Positions 8,104 through 15,714 of a stretch of DNA of 37,155 nucleotides are shown here, one piece after another. Location: assembly GCA_002449135.1 (NCBI GenBank), contig DKCH01000002.1, positions 1 through 37,155 of the forward strand, written 5' to 3'. Position numbers and translations under genes: made by a program. Positions within the stretch are counted from its first letter, which is position 1. Every line of letters begins with the position of its first letter. The DNA comes from Caryophanales bacterium UBA6879. Lineage in GTDB: Bacteria; Bacillota_I; Bacilli_A; RFN20; CAG-288. Below the pieces are notes generated by a model. That model made no database searches, was not told where the DNA came from, and saw only the letters and a program-made list of their open reading frames with translations.

Positions 8104-9720
8104 TTAATACATATCTGGAGCAGCAGGAGCGCTAACAGGTTTATCTTCCTTAATTTCGCTAACAGCAGCTTCAGTAGTAACAAATAAGCTAGAAATAGAA
8201 GAAGCATTTAAGATAGCAGATCTAGTAACTTTAGTAGGATCTACAATACCTTCTTTAAACATATCAACCCAAACACCTTTAGAAGCATCAAAGCCAACAT
8301 TGCCTCTTTCATTCTTTTGTTTAGCAACGATATCATTAGCTTCATAGCCAGCGTTAGTAGCAATTTGAGCTAAAGGAGCAAGTAAAGATTCAATAACGGC
8401 ATTAATACCTTTTTGAATATCAGGGTTCTTATCCTTAAGTTTACCTTTCAAGGCTTTATAAACTTTAACTAAGGCAGCACCACCACCGATAACAATACCT
8501 TCACTAACAGCAGCTTTAGTAGCATTTAAAGCATCTTCAATTCTAAGTTTCTTATCCTTAAGTTCAGATTCAGTAACAGCGCCAACTTTAATAACAGCAA
8601 CACCATTAGAGAGTTTAGCAATTCTAGATGCAAATTTCTTCTTATCATAATCAGAAGTAGAGTTAGCTTCTTGATTAGTAAGTTCATTGATTCTATTAGA
8701 AATATCTTCTTTAGAACCAGCACCATCAATAATTGTAGTATTGTCTTTAGTGACAGTAATCTTCTTAGCACTACCTAAATTTTCAATAGTGACATCTTTT
8801 AATTCCATAGCTAAATCTTTAGAAATAAATTTAGCACCAGTCATAATAGCGATATCTTGTAAAATGTTCTTTTGATTATCACCAAATTCAGGAGCTTTAG
8901 TGCAAACAACATTGAAAGTACCTCTTAATTTGTTAACAATTAAGGTAGACATAACATCATTATCAACATCATCAGCAATGATTAATAATGGTTTATGAGA
9001 ATCAACTACAGATTGTAATAAAGGTAAAATATCTTGAATATTAGAGACTTTTTGATCAGTAACTAAAACATAGGCATCTTCTAATTCACAGACCATCTTT
9101 TCTCTATCAGAAACCATATAAGGAGACATATAACCTTTATCATATTGTAAACCTTGGACAATATTTAATTGAGTTTCACTGGTCTTAGATTCATCAACAG
9201 TGATAACACCATTTTTGCCAACTTTTTCCATTGCAGAAGCAATAGTTTTACCAATTTCATGATCACCAGCAGAAATAGTAGCTACTGATTCAATATCTTC
9301 ATTAGTAACAATAGGTCTGGAAATCTTTAAAAGTTCATCAGCAACAGCTTTACCACCTTTTTCAATACCTTGTCTAACAAAAACTGGATTAGCTCCTTTT
9401 TCAACATAGTCAATGCCTTTATGAATTAAAGCTTGAGCTAAAACAGTAGCAGTAGTAGTACCATCACCAGCTAAATCATTAGTTTTATTAGCAACTTCAT
9501 AAACAAGTTTAGCACCCATATTAGCAAACTTGTCAGAAAGTTCAATTTCTCTAGCAATAGTAACGCCATCATTAGTAATAAGAGGAGAACCATAACCCTT
9601 ATCTAAAACAACATTTCTTCCTTTAGGACCTAAAGTAAGTTTAACAGTATTAGCTAAAGTATCAACACCTTCAAGCATTAAATCTCTAGCATTTTTACCA
9701 AATTTAATATCTTTTGCCAT
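8104..9720 (-). CDS. groEL: Chaperonin GroEL (Hsp60)
   Basis: ATP-dependent 14-mer chaperonin that refolds proteins in the cytoplasm together with GroES. The protein is 538 residues, normal for the family, and begins MAKDIKFGKNARDLMLEGVD. It has the ATP-site segments TLGPKGRNVVLDK, NDGVTIAREIEL and AGDGTTTATVLAQAL, plus EGIVIGGGAALVK in the C-terminal equatorial region. The C-terminus is APAAPDMY and lacks the Gly-Gly-Met repeats found in many GroEL proteins. It lies 20 bp behind groES, and both should be controlled by the CIRCE site at 10063. Many chance reading frames occur inside it and are not genes. Confidence 0.98.
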   Translation of the reverse strand: MAKDIKFGKNARDLMLEGVDTLANTVKLTLGPKGRNVVLDKGYGSPLITNDGVTIAREIELSDKFANMGAKLVYEVANKTNDLAGDGTTTATVLAQALIHKGIDYVEKGANPVFVRQGIEKGGKAVADELLKISRPIVTNEDIESVATISAGDHEIGKTIASAMEKVGKNGVITVDESKTSETQLNIVQGLQYDKGYMSPYMVSDREKMVCELEDAYVLVTDQKVSNIQDILPLLQSVVDSHKPLLIIADDVDNDVMSTLIVNKLRGTFNVVCTKAPEFGDNQKNILQDIAIMTGAKFISKDLAMELKDVTIENLGSAKKITVTKDNTTIIDGAGSKEDISNRINELTNQEANSTSDYDKKKFASRIAKLSNGVAVIKVGAVTESELKDKKLRIEDALNATKAAVSEGIVIGGGAALVKVYKALKGKLKDKNPDIQKGINAVIESLLAPLAQIATNAGYEANDIVAKQKNERGNVGFDASKGVWVDMFKEGIVDPTKVTRSAILNASSISSLFVTTEAAVSEIKEDKPVSAPAAPDMY

Positions 9721-9740
9721 AATTAATAGTTTTCCTTTCT

Positions 9741-10019
9741 TTATTCAATAACAGCGATAATGTCTTCTTCTTTAACTAAAAGATACTTAGTATCGCCTTC
9801 TTTATATTCAGTAGTGGAATATTGTTTATATAAAACTTTTTCACCAACTTTTAAATTGATAGCTTGAACTTTACCATCTTCTAAAACCTTACCAGGACCA
9901 ACAGCAACAACAGTAGCAACATTAGTCTTTTCAGGTTCAGAAGTTAGAATAATACTACCAACCTTTTTTTCAACTTTTTTATTTTCTAATACGACATAAT
10001 CTTGTAATGGTTTAATCAT
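9741..10019 (-). CDS. groES: Co-chaperonin GroES (Hsp10)
   Basis: The seven-subunit lid of the GroEL cage. The 92-residue protein begins MIKPLQDYVVLENKK, has the mobile-loop region (KKVGSIILTSEPEKTNVATV) and the VVAVGPGK roof segment, and ends with YLLVKEEDIIAVIE. It is first in the groESL operon, with AAGGAGG before the start and a promoter and CIRCE operator about 30-70 bp upstream. Confidence 0.97.
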   Translation of the reverse strand: MIKPLQDYVVLENKKVEKKVGSIILTSEPEKTNVATVVAVGPGKVLEDGKVQAINLKVGEKVLYKQYSTTEYKEGDTKYLLVKEEDIIAVIE

Positions 10020-10047
10020 ATTTTTCCTCCTTGAGATTACATTTAAT

Positions 10048-10075
10048 ATTTTATAGTAAAAATTAGCAATGTCAA
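10048..10075 (-). promoter_or_regulatory. groESL promoter
   Basis: TTGACA (10070-10075, perfect) and TAAAAT (10048-10053) are 16 bp apart on the minus strand. The -35 box lies inside the CIRCE palindrome, so bound HrcA would block RNA polymerase. Confidence 0.8.
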
Positions 10076-10089
10076 GGTTTGAGTGCTAA
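10063..10089 (-). promoter_or_regulatory. CIRCE operator (HrcA site), one arm degenerate
   Basis: On the minus strand the sequence is TTAGCACTC, nine bases, then CATTGCTAA. The consensus is TTAGCACTC-N9-GAGTGCTAA, so one arm is perfect and the other differs at two positions. Spacing is exactly nine. HrcA repression with heat induction is expected from established knowledge. The hrcA gene is not in the window. Confidence 0.88.
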
Positions 10090-10113
10090 ATATTTAATCT
10101 AGTTTATTTACTA

Positions 10114-10153
10114 TAAAAAAAGACCAAAGAGCTTTAATAAGTTCTTTAGTCTT
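10114..10153 (-). terminator. Terminator of the serS operon
   Basis: AAGACTAAAGA and TCTTTGGTCTT pair over 11 bp (one G-U) on the minus strand and are followed by seven T. This separates the serS operon from groESL. Confidence 0.85.
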
Positions 10154-10165
10154 AATTACAATGAC

Positions 10166-10561
10166 TTACTTAGTTTTTGTATATAATCTTTTAGTTTTAG
10201 ACATTTCGTAAGCATAAGCACGAACAATCTTTTCACCCTTAGAAAGTGGGAAAGTTGCTTCAGGAGCTTTTTGAGGACCAATTTGAATAATATGAATACC
10301 CATATTAGTTTCAACAGCAATCCAATCAATATAATTAATATTAGCAGTGGAATGATTAGGAACAGAAACCTTCCAAGTATTCATCATAACATGTTCAATT
10401 AAAGGAACATAAGCTTCAGTCTTTTCAGCTTCTTCATCATCCTTATTAAGTTCATACATAACTCTACCATTAGAAGTTAATTTAGAGCCATATTCTGATA
10501 ACTTAATAACAACGTCTTTACCATCTTTACTTTTCAAAAATCTTATTTTTTCATCAGCCAT
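10166..10561 (-). CDS. Superoxide-reductase-fold protein lacking most iron ligands
   Basis: A 131-residue soluble protein whose second half follows the desulfoferrodoxin/neelaredoxin (superoxide reductase) pattern. LIEHVMMNTWKVSVPNHS mimics the segment with the first two iron-binding His (here His57 and His70). INYIDWIAVETN mimics EHYIxWIxL. APEATFPLSKGEKIVRAYAY mimics the final strands leading into the CNxHG ligand motif. Key residues are changed: the third His (EHYI) is Asn76 here, and the Cys-Asn-x-His segment is replaced by EMSKTKR, so the Cys and fourth His are absent. It should not reduce superoxide in the usual way. It follows serS by 20 bp and shares its T-box and terminator. The family call is from remembered motifs; the protein could be only a fold relative. 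Confidence 0.55.
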   Translation of the reverse strand: MADEKIRFLKSKDGKDVVIKLSEYGSKLTSNGRVMYELNKDDEEAEKTEAYVPLIEHVMMNTWKVSVPNHSTANINYIDWIAVETNMGIHIIQIGPQKAPEATFPLSKGEKIVRAYAYEMSKTKRLYTKTK

Positions 10562-10581
10562 ATTTATAACCTCTTTTATTT

Positions 10582-11898
10582 TTACTTAATAATATCCATA
10601 CCCATATATTTTCTTAAAACTTCAGGTACAGTAATAGAACCATCAGCGTTTTGATAATTTTCAATAACAGCTGCTACTGTTCTACCAACAGCTAATCCAG
10701 AACCATTTAACATATGGACATATTCAGTTTTAGAATCTTTGGTTCTCTTAAATCTAATATTCATTCTTCTAGCTTGATAATCAGTATCATTAGAGCAAGA
10801 AGAAATTTCCTTATAATTCTTAGTAGTAGGAACAAACACACCATCTTTTTCTTCATATTCATTATAAGAAGGTAAAAAGACTTCTAAATCATAAGTTTTA
10901 GCAGAAGAGAAGCCAACATCACCAGTTGATAAGCAAACTCTTCTATAAGGTAACTTCAAAAGTTCAAGAATTCTTTCAGCTTCTTCAGTTAATGATTCAA
11001 GTTCATCAAAAGATTTTTCAGGTAAACAGAACTTAACAAGTTCTACTTTTTGGAACTGATGTTGTCTAATAATACCTCTAGTATCTCTACCAGCAGCCCC
11101 AGCTTCTGCTCTAAAGCAAGAAGAATAAGCACAAAACCACTTTGGTAAATCACTAGCCATTAAAATTTCATCTCTATAATAGTTAGTAACAGGAACCTCA
11201 GCAGTAGGAATCATCCAAAAATCACCAGGAGTAGTATTATAAGCTTGATCAGCAAACTTTGGTAATTGACCAGAGCCAGTTAAAGAATCAGTATTAACCA
11301 TATAAGGAGGTAAAACCTCAGTATAACCATGTGCAGTATGAGTATCTAACATAAAGGCAGCTAAGGCTCTTTCTAACTTAGCAAAAGCTCCTAAATAGAA
11401 AGTAAATCTAGTTCCTGAGACTTTAGCTGCTCTATCAAAATCAAACAAGCCTTTCTTAACACCTAAATCCCAGTGTGCTAAAGGTTTAAACTTAAAAGTA
11501 GTAGGTTCACCCCAATATTTTTCAGGTCTATTAAAAGTATCATCAATACCAATAGGTAAAGACTTATCAGGAATATTAGGAGTCTTTAACATCATTTCGT
11601 GAATTTTTTCATCAATTTCAGCTTTTTCAGCATCAAATTTAGCAATATCAGCTTTTTCTGAAGCAATTTGATCCATTAAAGCTTGAGCTTCTGCATCCTT
11701 TTTATCAGCTTTTAAACGGCCGATTTGTTTAGAGAGAGTATTTCTATTAGCCTTTAAAGCATCAGCTTTTAAAATGAGTTCTCTTCTTCTACTATCAAGT
11801 TTAGGTAATTCTTTTAAATAAGAATAATCATCATTTCTAGTACCTAATCTTTCAATCACTTCATCTAAGTGATCAATTACATACTTAACATCTAACAT
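10582..11898 (-). CDS. serS: Seryl-tRNA synthetase
   Basis: Class II synthetase that charges tRNA-Ser. The 438-residue protein starts with MLDVKYVIDHLDEVIERL and has the long antiparallel coiled-coil arm (about residues 30-110) that recognises the tRNA-Ser variable arm. The catalytic core follows: GSGQLPKFADQAY, TAEVPVTNYYRDEI, the motif 2 region FRAEAGAAGRDTRGIIRQHQ, DLEVFLPSYNEYEE, SSCSNDTDYQARR and motif 3 in LNGSGLAVGRTVAAVIENYQ. It is preceded by a T-box leader with a serine specifier, so expression should rise when uncharged tRNA-Ser accumulates. Confidence 0.97.
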   Translation of the reverse strand: MLDVKYVIDHLDEVIERLGTRNDDYSYLKELPKLDSRRRELILKADALKANRNTLSKQIGRLKADKKDAEAQALMDQIASEKADIAKFDAEKAEIDEKIHEMMLKTPNIPDKSLPIGIDDTFNRPEKYWGEPTTFKFKPLAHWDLGVKKGLFDFDRAAKVSGTRFTFYLGAFAKLERALAAFMLDTHTAHGYTEVLPPYMVNTDSLTGSGQLPKFADQAYNTTPGDFWMIPTAEVPVTNYYRDEILMASDLPKWFCAYSSCFRAEAGAAGRDTRGIIRQHQFQKVELVKFCLPEKSFDELESLTEEAERILELLKLPYRRVCLSTGDVGFSSAKTYDLEVFLPSYNEYEEKDGVFVPTTKNYKEISSCSNDTDYQARRMNIRFKRTKDSKTEYVHMLNGSGLAVGRTVAAVIENYQNADGSITVPEVLRKYMGMDIIK

Positions 11899-11921
11899 AA
11901 TATTTTTCCTTTCCGGGTATT

Positions 11922-12113
11922 AAAAAATCCCACTAACCATGGGACGAATTATTCGTGGTGCCACCCAATTTCATAAGTAAATCTTACTTACCTCATTAAG
12001 TATCAAAAACCATTATTGAAGGCGGATTCATCTATTTTCTAATTGTGTATTTTCACCAACTAACACTCTCTTTAAATTTAGAAAATTAAACTACTATTCT
12101 TCTAATTTTTGAC
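11922..12113 (-). promoter_or_regulatory. T-box riboswitch, serine specifier (UCC)
   Basis: This minus-strand leader before serS has the parts of a T-box in order. Stem I begins near AGAGAGTG (12064-12071). The specifier loop reads GAATCCG, with a UCC (Ser) codon at 12024-12026. The T-box sequence TGGGTGGCACCACG lies at 11954-11967. A terminator hairpin with TCCCA/TGGGA arms (11928-11944) is followed by six T. Uncharged tRNA-Ser would stabilise the antiterminator and switch on serS and the gene behind it. Confidence 0.93.
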
Positions 12114-12119
12114 TTTATT

Positions 12120-12148
12120 AGTATATACCGCATTTTATTAATTTTCAA
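12120..12148 (-). promoter_or_regulatory. Promoter of the serS operon
   Basis: TTGAAA (12143-12148) and TATACT (12120-12125) are 17 bp apart on the minus strand, which puts the start of the T-box leader near 12113. Confidence 0.85.
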
Positions 12149-12261
12149 ATATTACAAAGGTATTAAAAAGTAAAAATATAAAAAAATTTTCTAACCCTTA
12201 TTTATAAATATTAATCATTAAATTTTTAATAAAAAATAAATAATAAAAAATTCAAACAAAA

Positions 12262-12283
12262 TAAAAACTTCTCTAGTGAGAAG
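12262..12283 (-). terminator. Terminator of the candidate RNA
   Basis: CTTCTC and GAGAAG arms with a four-base loop are followed on the minus strand by TTTTTATTTT. Confidence 0.75.
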
Positions 12284-12576
12284 CCTTTATTTAGGGAAGG
12301 AGATAAGTACTGCACTCACACTAAGACTTGCCAACATGTTTGCTAACTTTTCTTTCAACAGTTGTTTACTCGTTTTTGTTTTTAAAGATCAAACTTCGAT
12401 CTTCCTTCAACTACTTCACTTTTCATTGCTACTACATGCTATTTATAAAACTCGTTCGCATTTTTTCTTTCACAATTACTTACTGCTTGTTTTTCATTTA
12501 CTTTGTCGTGGCTATAACAATTAATGTCTTTGAGGTTTTAGAACTTTGGTCTATGCCTTTTTGTTCTCCTTCCCTC
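12262..12576 (-). ncRNA. Candidate structured non-coding RNA, about 310 nt
   Basis: This stretch has many stops in every useful minus frame and no convincing coding. A minus-strand extended -10 (TGC-TATACT, 12583-12591) predicts a transcript beginning near 12575. Exactly there starts AGGGAAGGAGA, which pairs perfectly over 11 bp with TCTCCTTCCCT at 12293-12303, closing a loop of about 260 nt. A terminator hairpin (CTTCTC/GAGAAG, 12268-12283) with a T run follows within 10 nt. Inside is a hairpin (AAGATC/GATCTT, 12385-12403) overlapping TGATCTTTAAAAAC (12378-12391), similar to the boxA antitermination element of rRNA leaders. I see no RNase P, tmRNA, SRP or 6S signature. It may be an orphan RNA or a relic of an rRNA-operon leader. 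Confidence 0.5.
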
Positions 12577-12582
12577 ATTTAT

Positions 12583-12591
12583 AGTATAGCA
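12583..12591 (-). promoter_or_regulatory. Extended -10 promoter of the candidate RNA
   Basis: TGC directly before TATACT on the minus strand. No good -35 box is present, as is common for extended -10 promoters. Confidence 0.5.
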
Positions 12592-12727
12592 AACTTTTTT
12601 AAAAAGAAAATAGCAATAGCCAAATATTTTTAAAATAGTTAAATTTAAAGCGCTTAGCGTATTAATTATTAGAATACTAACTAAACTAAAAATCAATTGA
12701 TGCATTAGCAATAGCATATAATCTATT

Positions 12728-12736
12728 TGATATAAT
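12728..12736 (+). promoter_or_regulatory. Extended -10 promoter abutting the VTT-protein start codon
   Basis: TGA-TATAAT ends 6 nt before the ATG at 12743, so transcription should begin at or next to the A of the start codon. No ribosome binding site is present. Confidence 0.55.
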
Positions 12737-12742
12737 AAAAGC

Positions 12743-13504
12743 ATGGAAAAACAAAGCAAAAAAAGAACAATTATTAGAATTAGCATCTCAATATTAGTTA
12801 TTGCCTTAATTGTAATAGGTGTATATTTTTTATTTAAACACTTAGGTTTTAATAATATTAGTAAAGAAAAACTTAGAGATTATATTAGCTCCACTGGTCC
12901 TTGGGCCCCTCTTGTTTTTATTTTAATTTCTTTTTTACAGGTTACTTTTATACCAATTCCATCATCAGTTACAATCTTGGCTGGTTCTTTTTTATTTGGA
13001 CCTGGCTTATCTTTTTTATATTCTTATATAGGTATTTTATTAGGATCTTTTTTAGCCTTCTTTTTAGGAAGAATTATAGGTAAACCATTTGTTAATTGGA
13101 TTGTAGGAGATAAAGAAACAGTAGAAAAATACTTAAAAAAACTTAAAGGAAAAGAAACTGTTCTACTTTTCTTTATGTTTTTGCTTCCTTTTTTCCCAGA
13201 TGATGCTTTATGCGCTATCGCAGGTATTTTACCAATAAGTTGGCCTGTATTTATTGCTATGCAATTAATTTCACGCGCCACATCAATATTTGGAAACATT
13301 TTATTTCTTTCAGGAGAATTTATTCCTTATAACACCACCTGGGGTATTGTAACTATTACAATTCTTTCTATTCTTGGAATTGTCGCTTTTATTTTTTGCT
13401 ATAAATATTCAGAACAAATACAAACTTTTATAATAAATTTTATTTCAAAACACTCTAGAAAAAATAAAAATCAAAAAAATGACAAAAATGATGAAACTAA
13501 ATAG
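12743..13504 (+). CDS. VTT/DedA-type (TVP38/TMEM64 family) membrane protein
   Basis: A 253-residue integral membrane protein. The N-terminal helix (about 9-30) is followed by the VTT domain (about 50-190). This domain contains TFIPIPSSVTILAGSFLFGP, a glycine-rich re-entrant segment (YSYIGILLGSFLAFFLGRIIG) and the pattern FFMFLLPFFPDDALCAIAGI that typifies the TVP38/TMEM64 branch. A further helix (about 205-225) and a Lys/Asn-rich tail follow. Members of this superfamily are linked to lipid scrambling or undecaprenyl-phosphate and phosphatidylethanolamine flipping. Which substrate applies here is unknown. The mRNA appears leaderless. Confidence 0.88.
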   Translation: MEKQSKKRTIIRISISILVIALIVIGVYFLFKHLGFNNISKEKLRDYISSTGPWAPLVFILISFLQVTFIPIPSSVTILAGSFLFGPGLSFLYSYIGILLGSFLAFFLGRIIGKPFVNWIVGDKETVEKYLKKLKGKETVLLFFMFLLPFFPDDALCAIAGILPISWPVFIAMQLISRATSIFGNILFLSGEFIPYNTTWGIVTITILSILGIVAFIFCYKYSEQIQTFIINFISKHSRKNKNQKNDKNDETK

Positions 13505-13516
13505 TATATTTAGCTT

Positions 13517-13654
13517 TCATGTCTTTCCTTTTTTAAAATCATTAATTTTAGTTTTATTAAGCTTATCTAAAAACTTAGCTTTTCTTCTAATAAATCTATC
13601 CAAAGTATAGTTATAAAATTCACATTCTAGCGTCTTTTTAAATTCTTTTTTCAT
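13517..13654 (-). CDS. Possible small basic protein (45 aa)
   Basis: An ATG at 13654 opens a 45-codon frame on the minus strand ending in TGA. It gives a Lys/Arg-rich, soluble peptide beginning MKKEFKKTLECEFYNYTLDR. No Shine-Dalgarno is visible. It fills much of the gap between two plus-strand genes that otherwise shows nothing coding. The composition is coding-like, but the evidence is thin and I recognise no family. Confidence 0.3.
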   Translation of the reverse strand: MKKEFKKTLECEFYNYTLDRFIRRKAKFLDKLNKTKINDFKKGKT

Positions 13655-13712
13655 AATAATTTTAATGATTTGATTGTTTGATATATACATTAAAAATATT
13701 ATTTATCATTTT

Positions 13713-13740
13713 TTGTTTTTTTATTTATTTTGTATATAAT
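13713..13740 (+). promoter_or_regulatory. Promoter of the large lipoprotein gene
   Basis: TTGTTT (13713-13718) and TATAAT (13735-13740) are 16 bp apart, about 20 nt before the start codon at 13762. Confidence 0.55.
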
Positions 13741-13761
13741 TATAAGAACGTTGGAGGAAAT

Positions 13762-15621
13762 ATGAAAAAAATTAATCTTATAAATAGCGCATTACTTTTA
13801 GTCTTTTTAGTAAGTTGCAATTCAAACCAAAATGTAACTTCAGAATCTAATTCAAGTTTAGAAAATATATCTAGTGAATCTAGTCAACAAACCGGAAATT
13901 TATTAGATAGTTTAAAAACTAACAACATCACTATTTCTAGTGAGTATCAAATTTACTATTATCCAATTAACAACTTAAATCAAAAGACCTTTGTTCAACA
14001 TTTTAATACTATTGCAAAATATAACGATGGTATGTACTCATATGTAGGCTATAACTTTAACACTACTCAGGTAGTCTCTCAACTCGATATGAAAAAAGGT
14101 GAAGATGGTTATACATATCATACCTATGTAGATTTAGAAAATCAGTTAAAAGAAGAAGCAAGTACCAGCAATATTGGATTAAGATATAAATGGGAAGCAT
14201 CAATTTACTATAATCAAATTAACGATCTTAACTTTAGTGATTTAACTAAAGATGGTGACCGTTATTTATTAAAAAATAAAAATGTTGCTGAACATATTGC
14301 TATGTCAGTTTTAAATACTTCATCTTATGATATTGACACGAGTAATTCTTACTTTACTATAAAAGATGGTAAAGTTGAATCATTAGTCTTACAGGAAGTA
14401 GAAGCAGATGATGTTTATGAAGGCTACATGTATGGTAGAAAAGCCATTTTAACTTTTAAAGATATAAATAGTACAACTATTACACCAGTAGCCCCAAAAG
14501 AAAATGTTCCTGAAAATGATGATTTACAAGCCGCTTTAACAAAGTTAAAAGGAGCTACTAACTATACTTCTACTTTAACAGCAAATATCAATAATGAAGA
14601 AATCATTATCCAAAAGAATTTAGTCACTGAAACTGATGTAATTTTACAAGAAAGAGCATCAACAGGTGATAATAATTCCTTTAATTTTAGTGGATACCAT
14701 ACTGTTTTAGATGAAGAAAATAAAAGTACTTTATACACATTCAAAAGCGAAGCTCCTAGTGAAACTATTGGTAAATTGTTTGGAAGCTTAGCAAGTGAAG
14801 GAGATAGTATTTCTAGTCACGCTCCTAGTATGGCTTTTTCTGAAGACTTATTTACCTTAAGTAAAACTGAAGATGATGGTACTAAGGTCTATTCTATTGA
14901 TTCTTCTTATCTAGAAATATTAGATTTAGTTGATTTTAATACTGTTTCATACTCTTCCATGTATAATGGTTCAGAAGCTCAAACTATTGATTTCTATGTA
15001 AAAGATCAAACACTTTCACAAATAAGCTTTGCAACTACAATTAATACCAATAGTTCAGCTGATGGCTCTATAAGTGGTGAATTTGTTACAGGTTATTTAA
15101 AATTTAGTAATGTTGGAAGTACAACAATCAGTGAAGATTCTTGGCTAGATTTCACTACTGCTGAATCCAAGGTTTATCAATCTTGGAATGATATTACATT
15201 ACCTATTAATTTAGCTGATGGTTCTACAAATCAAATTACTTTAGGTAACTTATTTAAACAAGTTTTAGGTAAAGAAGATTATTTCCCATATTTCTTACCA
15301 AATAATATTTCTTTAATAATTGAGAATTATTCCTCAATTGATGAGCAAGAAGCTGATCAAAATGATCCTAGTAGTGTACATTCATACACTGTTTCTTTAT
15401 CTTTCACTCCGACAAATTCTAATTTAAAAGATGTATTTGATAACATGTTAAACTCTCTTAAAAATACTGAATTTAATCCAACAGATACAAGTGAAGAAGG
15501 GTTCTATAGCTTTATGTGGTCTAATGAAGAAGAAACAATTGATTTTGGTGTAGACTACATGGAAGGTGATTCCTTAATTAATGTAAATATGACCTTACCT
15601 TATAAAGCCTTAACTTTATAA
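13762..15621 (+). CDS. Large surface lipoprotein of unknown function
   Basis: A 619-residue lipoprotein. The start at 13762 has GGAGG in front; a reading from 13678 ignores this. The N-terminus MKKINLINSALLLVFLVSCN is a lipoprotein signal with the lipid-bearing Cys at residue 19, followed by a Ser/Asn-rich tether. The rest is beta-rich and acidic and looks like repeated modules. DSLKTNNITISSEYQIYY at the beginning is echoed by TKLKGATNYTSTLTANI in the middle. ILTFKDINSTTITP, which ends the first module, is echoed by YLKFSNVGSTTISE, which ends the second. A third segment follows. This resembles LolA/LppX-like lipoprotein domains, but I cannot assign a family. Its own promoter and a shared terminator make it monocistronic. 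Confidence 0.8.
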   Translation: MKKINLINSALLLVFLVSCNSNQNVTSESNSSLENISSESSQQTGNLLDSLKTNNITISSEYQIYYYPINNLNQKTFVQHFNTIAKYNDGMYSYVGYNFNTTQVVSQLDMKKGEDGYTYHTYVDLENQLKEEASTSNIGLRYKWEASIYYNQINDLNFSDLTKDGDRYLLKNKNVAEHIAMSVLNTSSYDIDTSNSYFTIKDGKVESLVLQEVEADDVYEGYMYGRKAILTFKDINSTTITPVAPKENVPENDDLQAALTKLKGATNYTSTLTANINNEEIIIQKNLVTETDVILQERASTGDNNSFNFSGYHTVLDEENKSTLYTFKSEAPSETIGKLFGSLASEGDSISSHAPSMAFSEDLFTLSKTEDDGTKVYSIDSSYLEILDLVDFNTVSYSSMYNGSEAQTIDFYVKDQTLSQISFATTINTNSSADGSISGEFVTGYLKFSNVGSTTISEDSWLDFTTAESKVYQSWNDITLPINLADGSTNQITLGNLFKQVLGKEDYFPYFLPNNISLIIENYSSIDEQEADQNDPSSVHSYTVSLSFTPTNSNLKDVFDNMLNSLKNTEFNPTDTSEEGFYSFMWSNEEETIDFGVDYMEGDSLINVNMTLPYKALTL

Positions 15622-15651
15622 AAATAAAATCAATAAAATCAAAAAATGTAA

Positions 15652-15697
15652 AAAGGACTTGTAATTTGATTTATACAATTAAGCAAGTCTTTTTTAT
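15652..15697. terminator. Bidirectional terminator between convergent genes
   Basis: GACTTG and CAAGTC arms, extended inside by TAATT/AATTA pairs, have T runs on either side. This serves both the lipoprotein gene and the converging epimerase-like gene. Confidence 0.8.
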
Positions 15698-15714
15698 AAA
15701 ATTAATTTAATTCT

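Noticed and set aside
8526..8875. Leu/Ile-rich frames on both strands within the groEL region
   Set aside because: They are out-of-frame shadows of groEL caused by its AT-rich codon pattern.
12262..12576. RNase P RNA, tmRNA, SRP RNA or 6S RNA
   Set aside because: The GAGGAAAGUCC core, a tRNA-like 3' end, the GGAAG SRP loop and a 6S bubble were not found on the minus strand.
12640..12660. cre-like AAAGCGCTT before the VTT-protein gene
   Set aside because: At least three mismatches at fixed positions, and no sugar link.
12276..12786. Overlapping frames on both strands over the RNA candidate and the VTT-protein start
   Set aside because: No ribosome binding sites, hydrophobic low-complexity translations, and conflict with the promoter, stem and terminator structure.
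13024..13299. 91-codon minus-strand frame
   Set aside because: Antisense to the VTT-protein gene, without a start signal.
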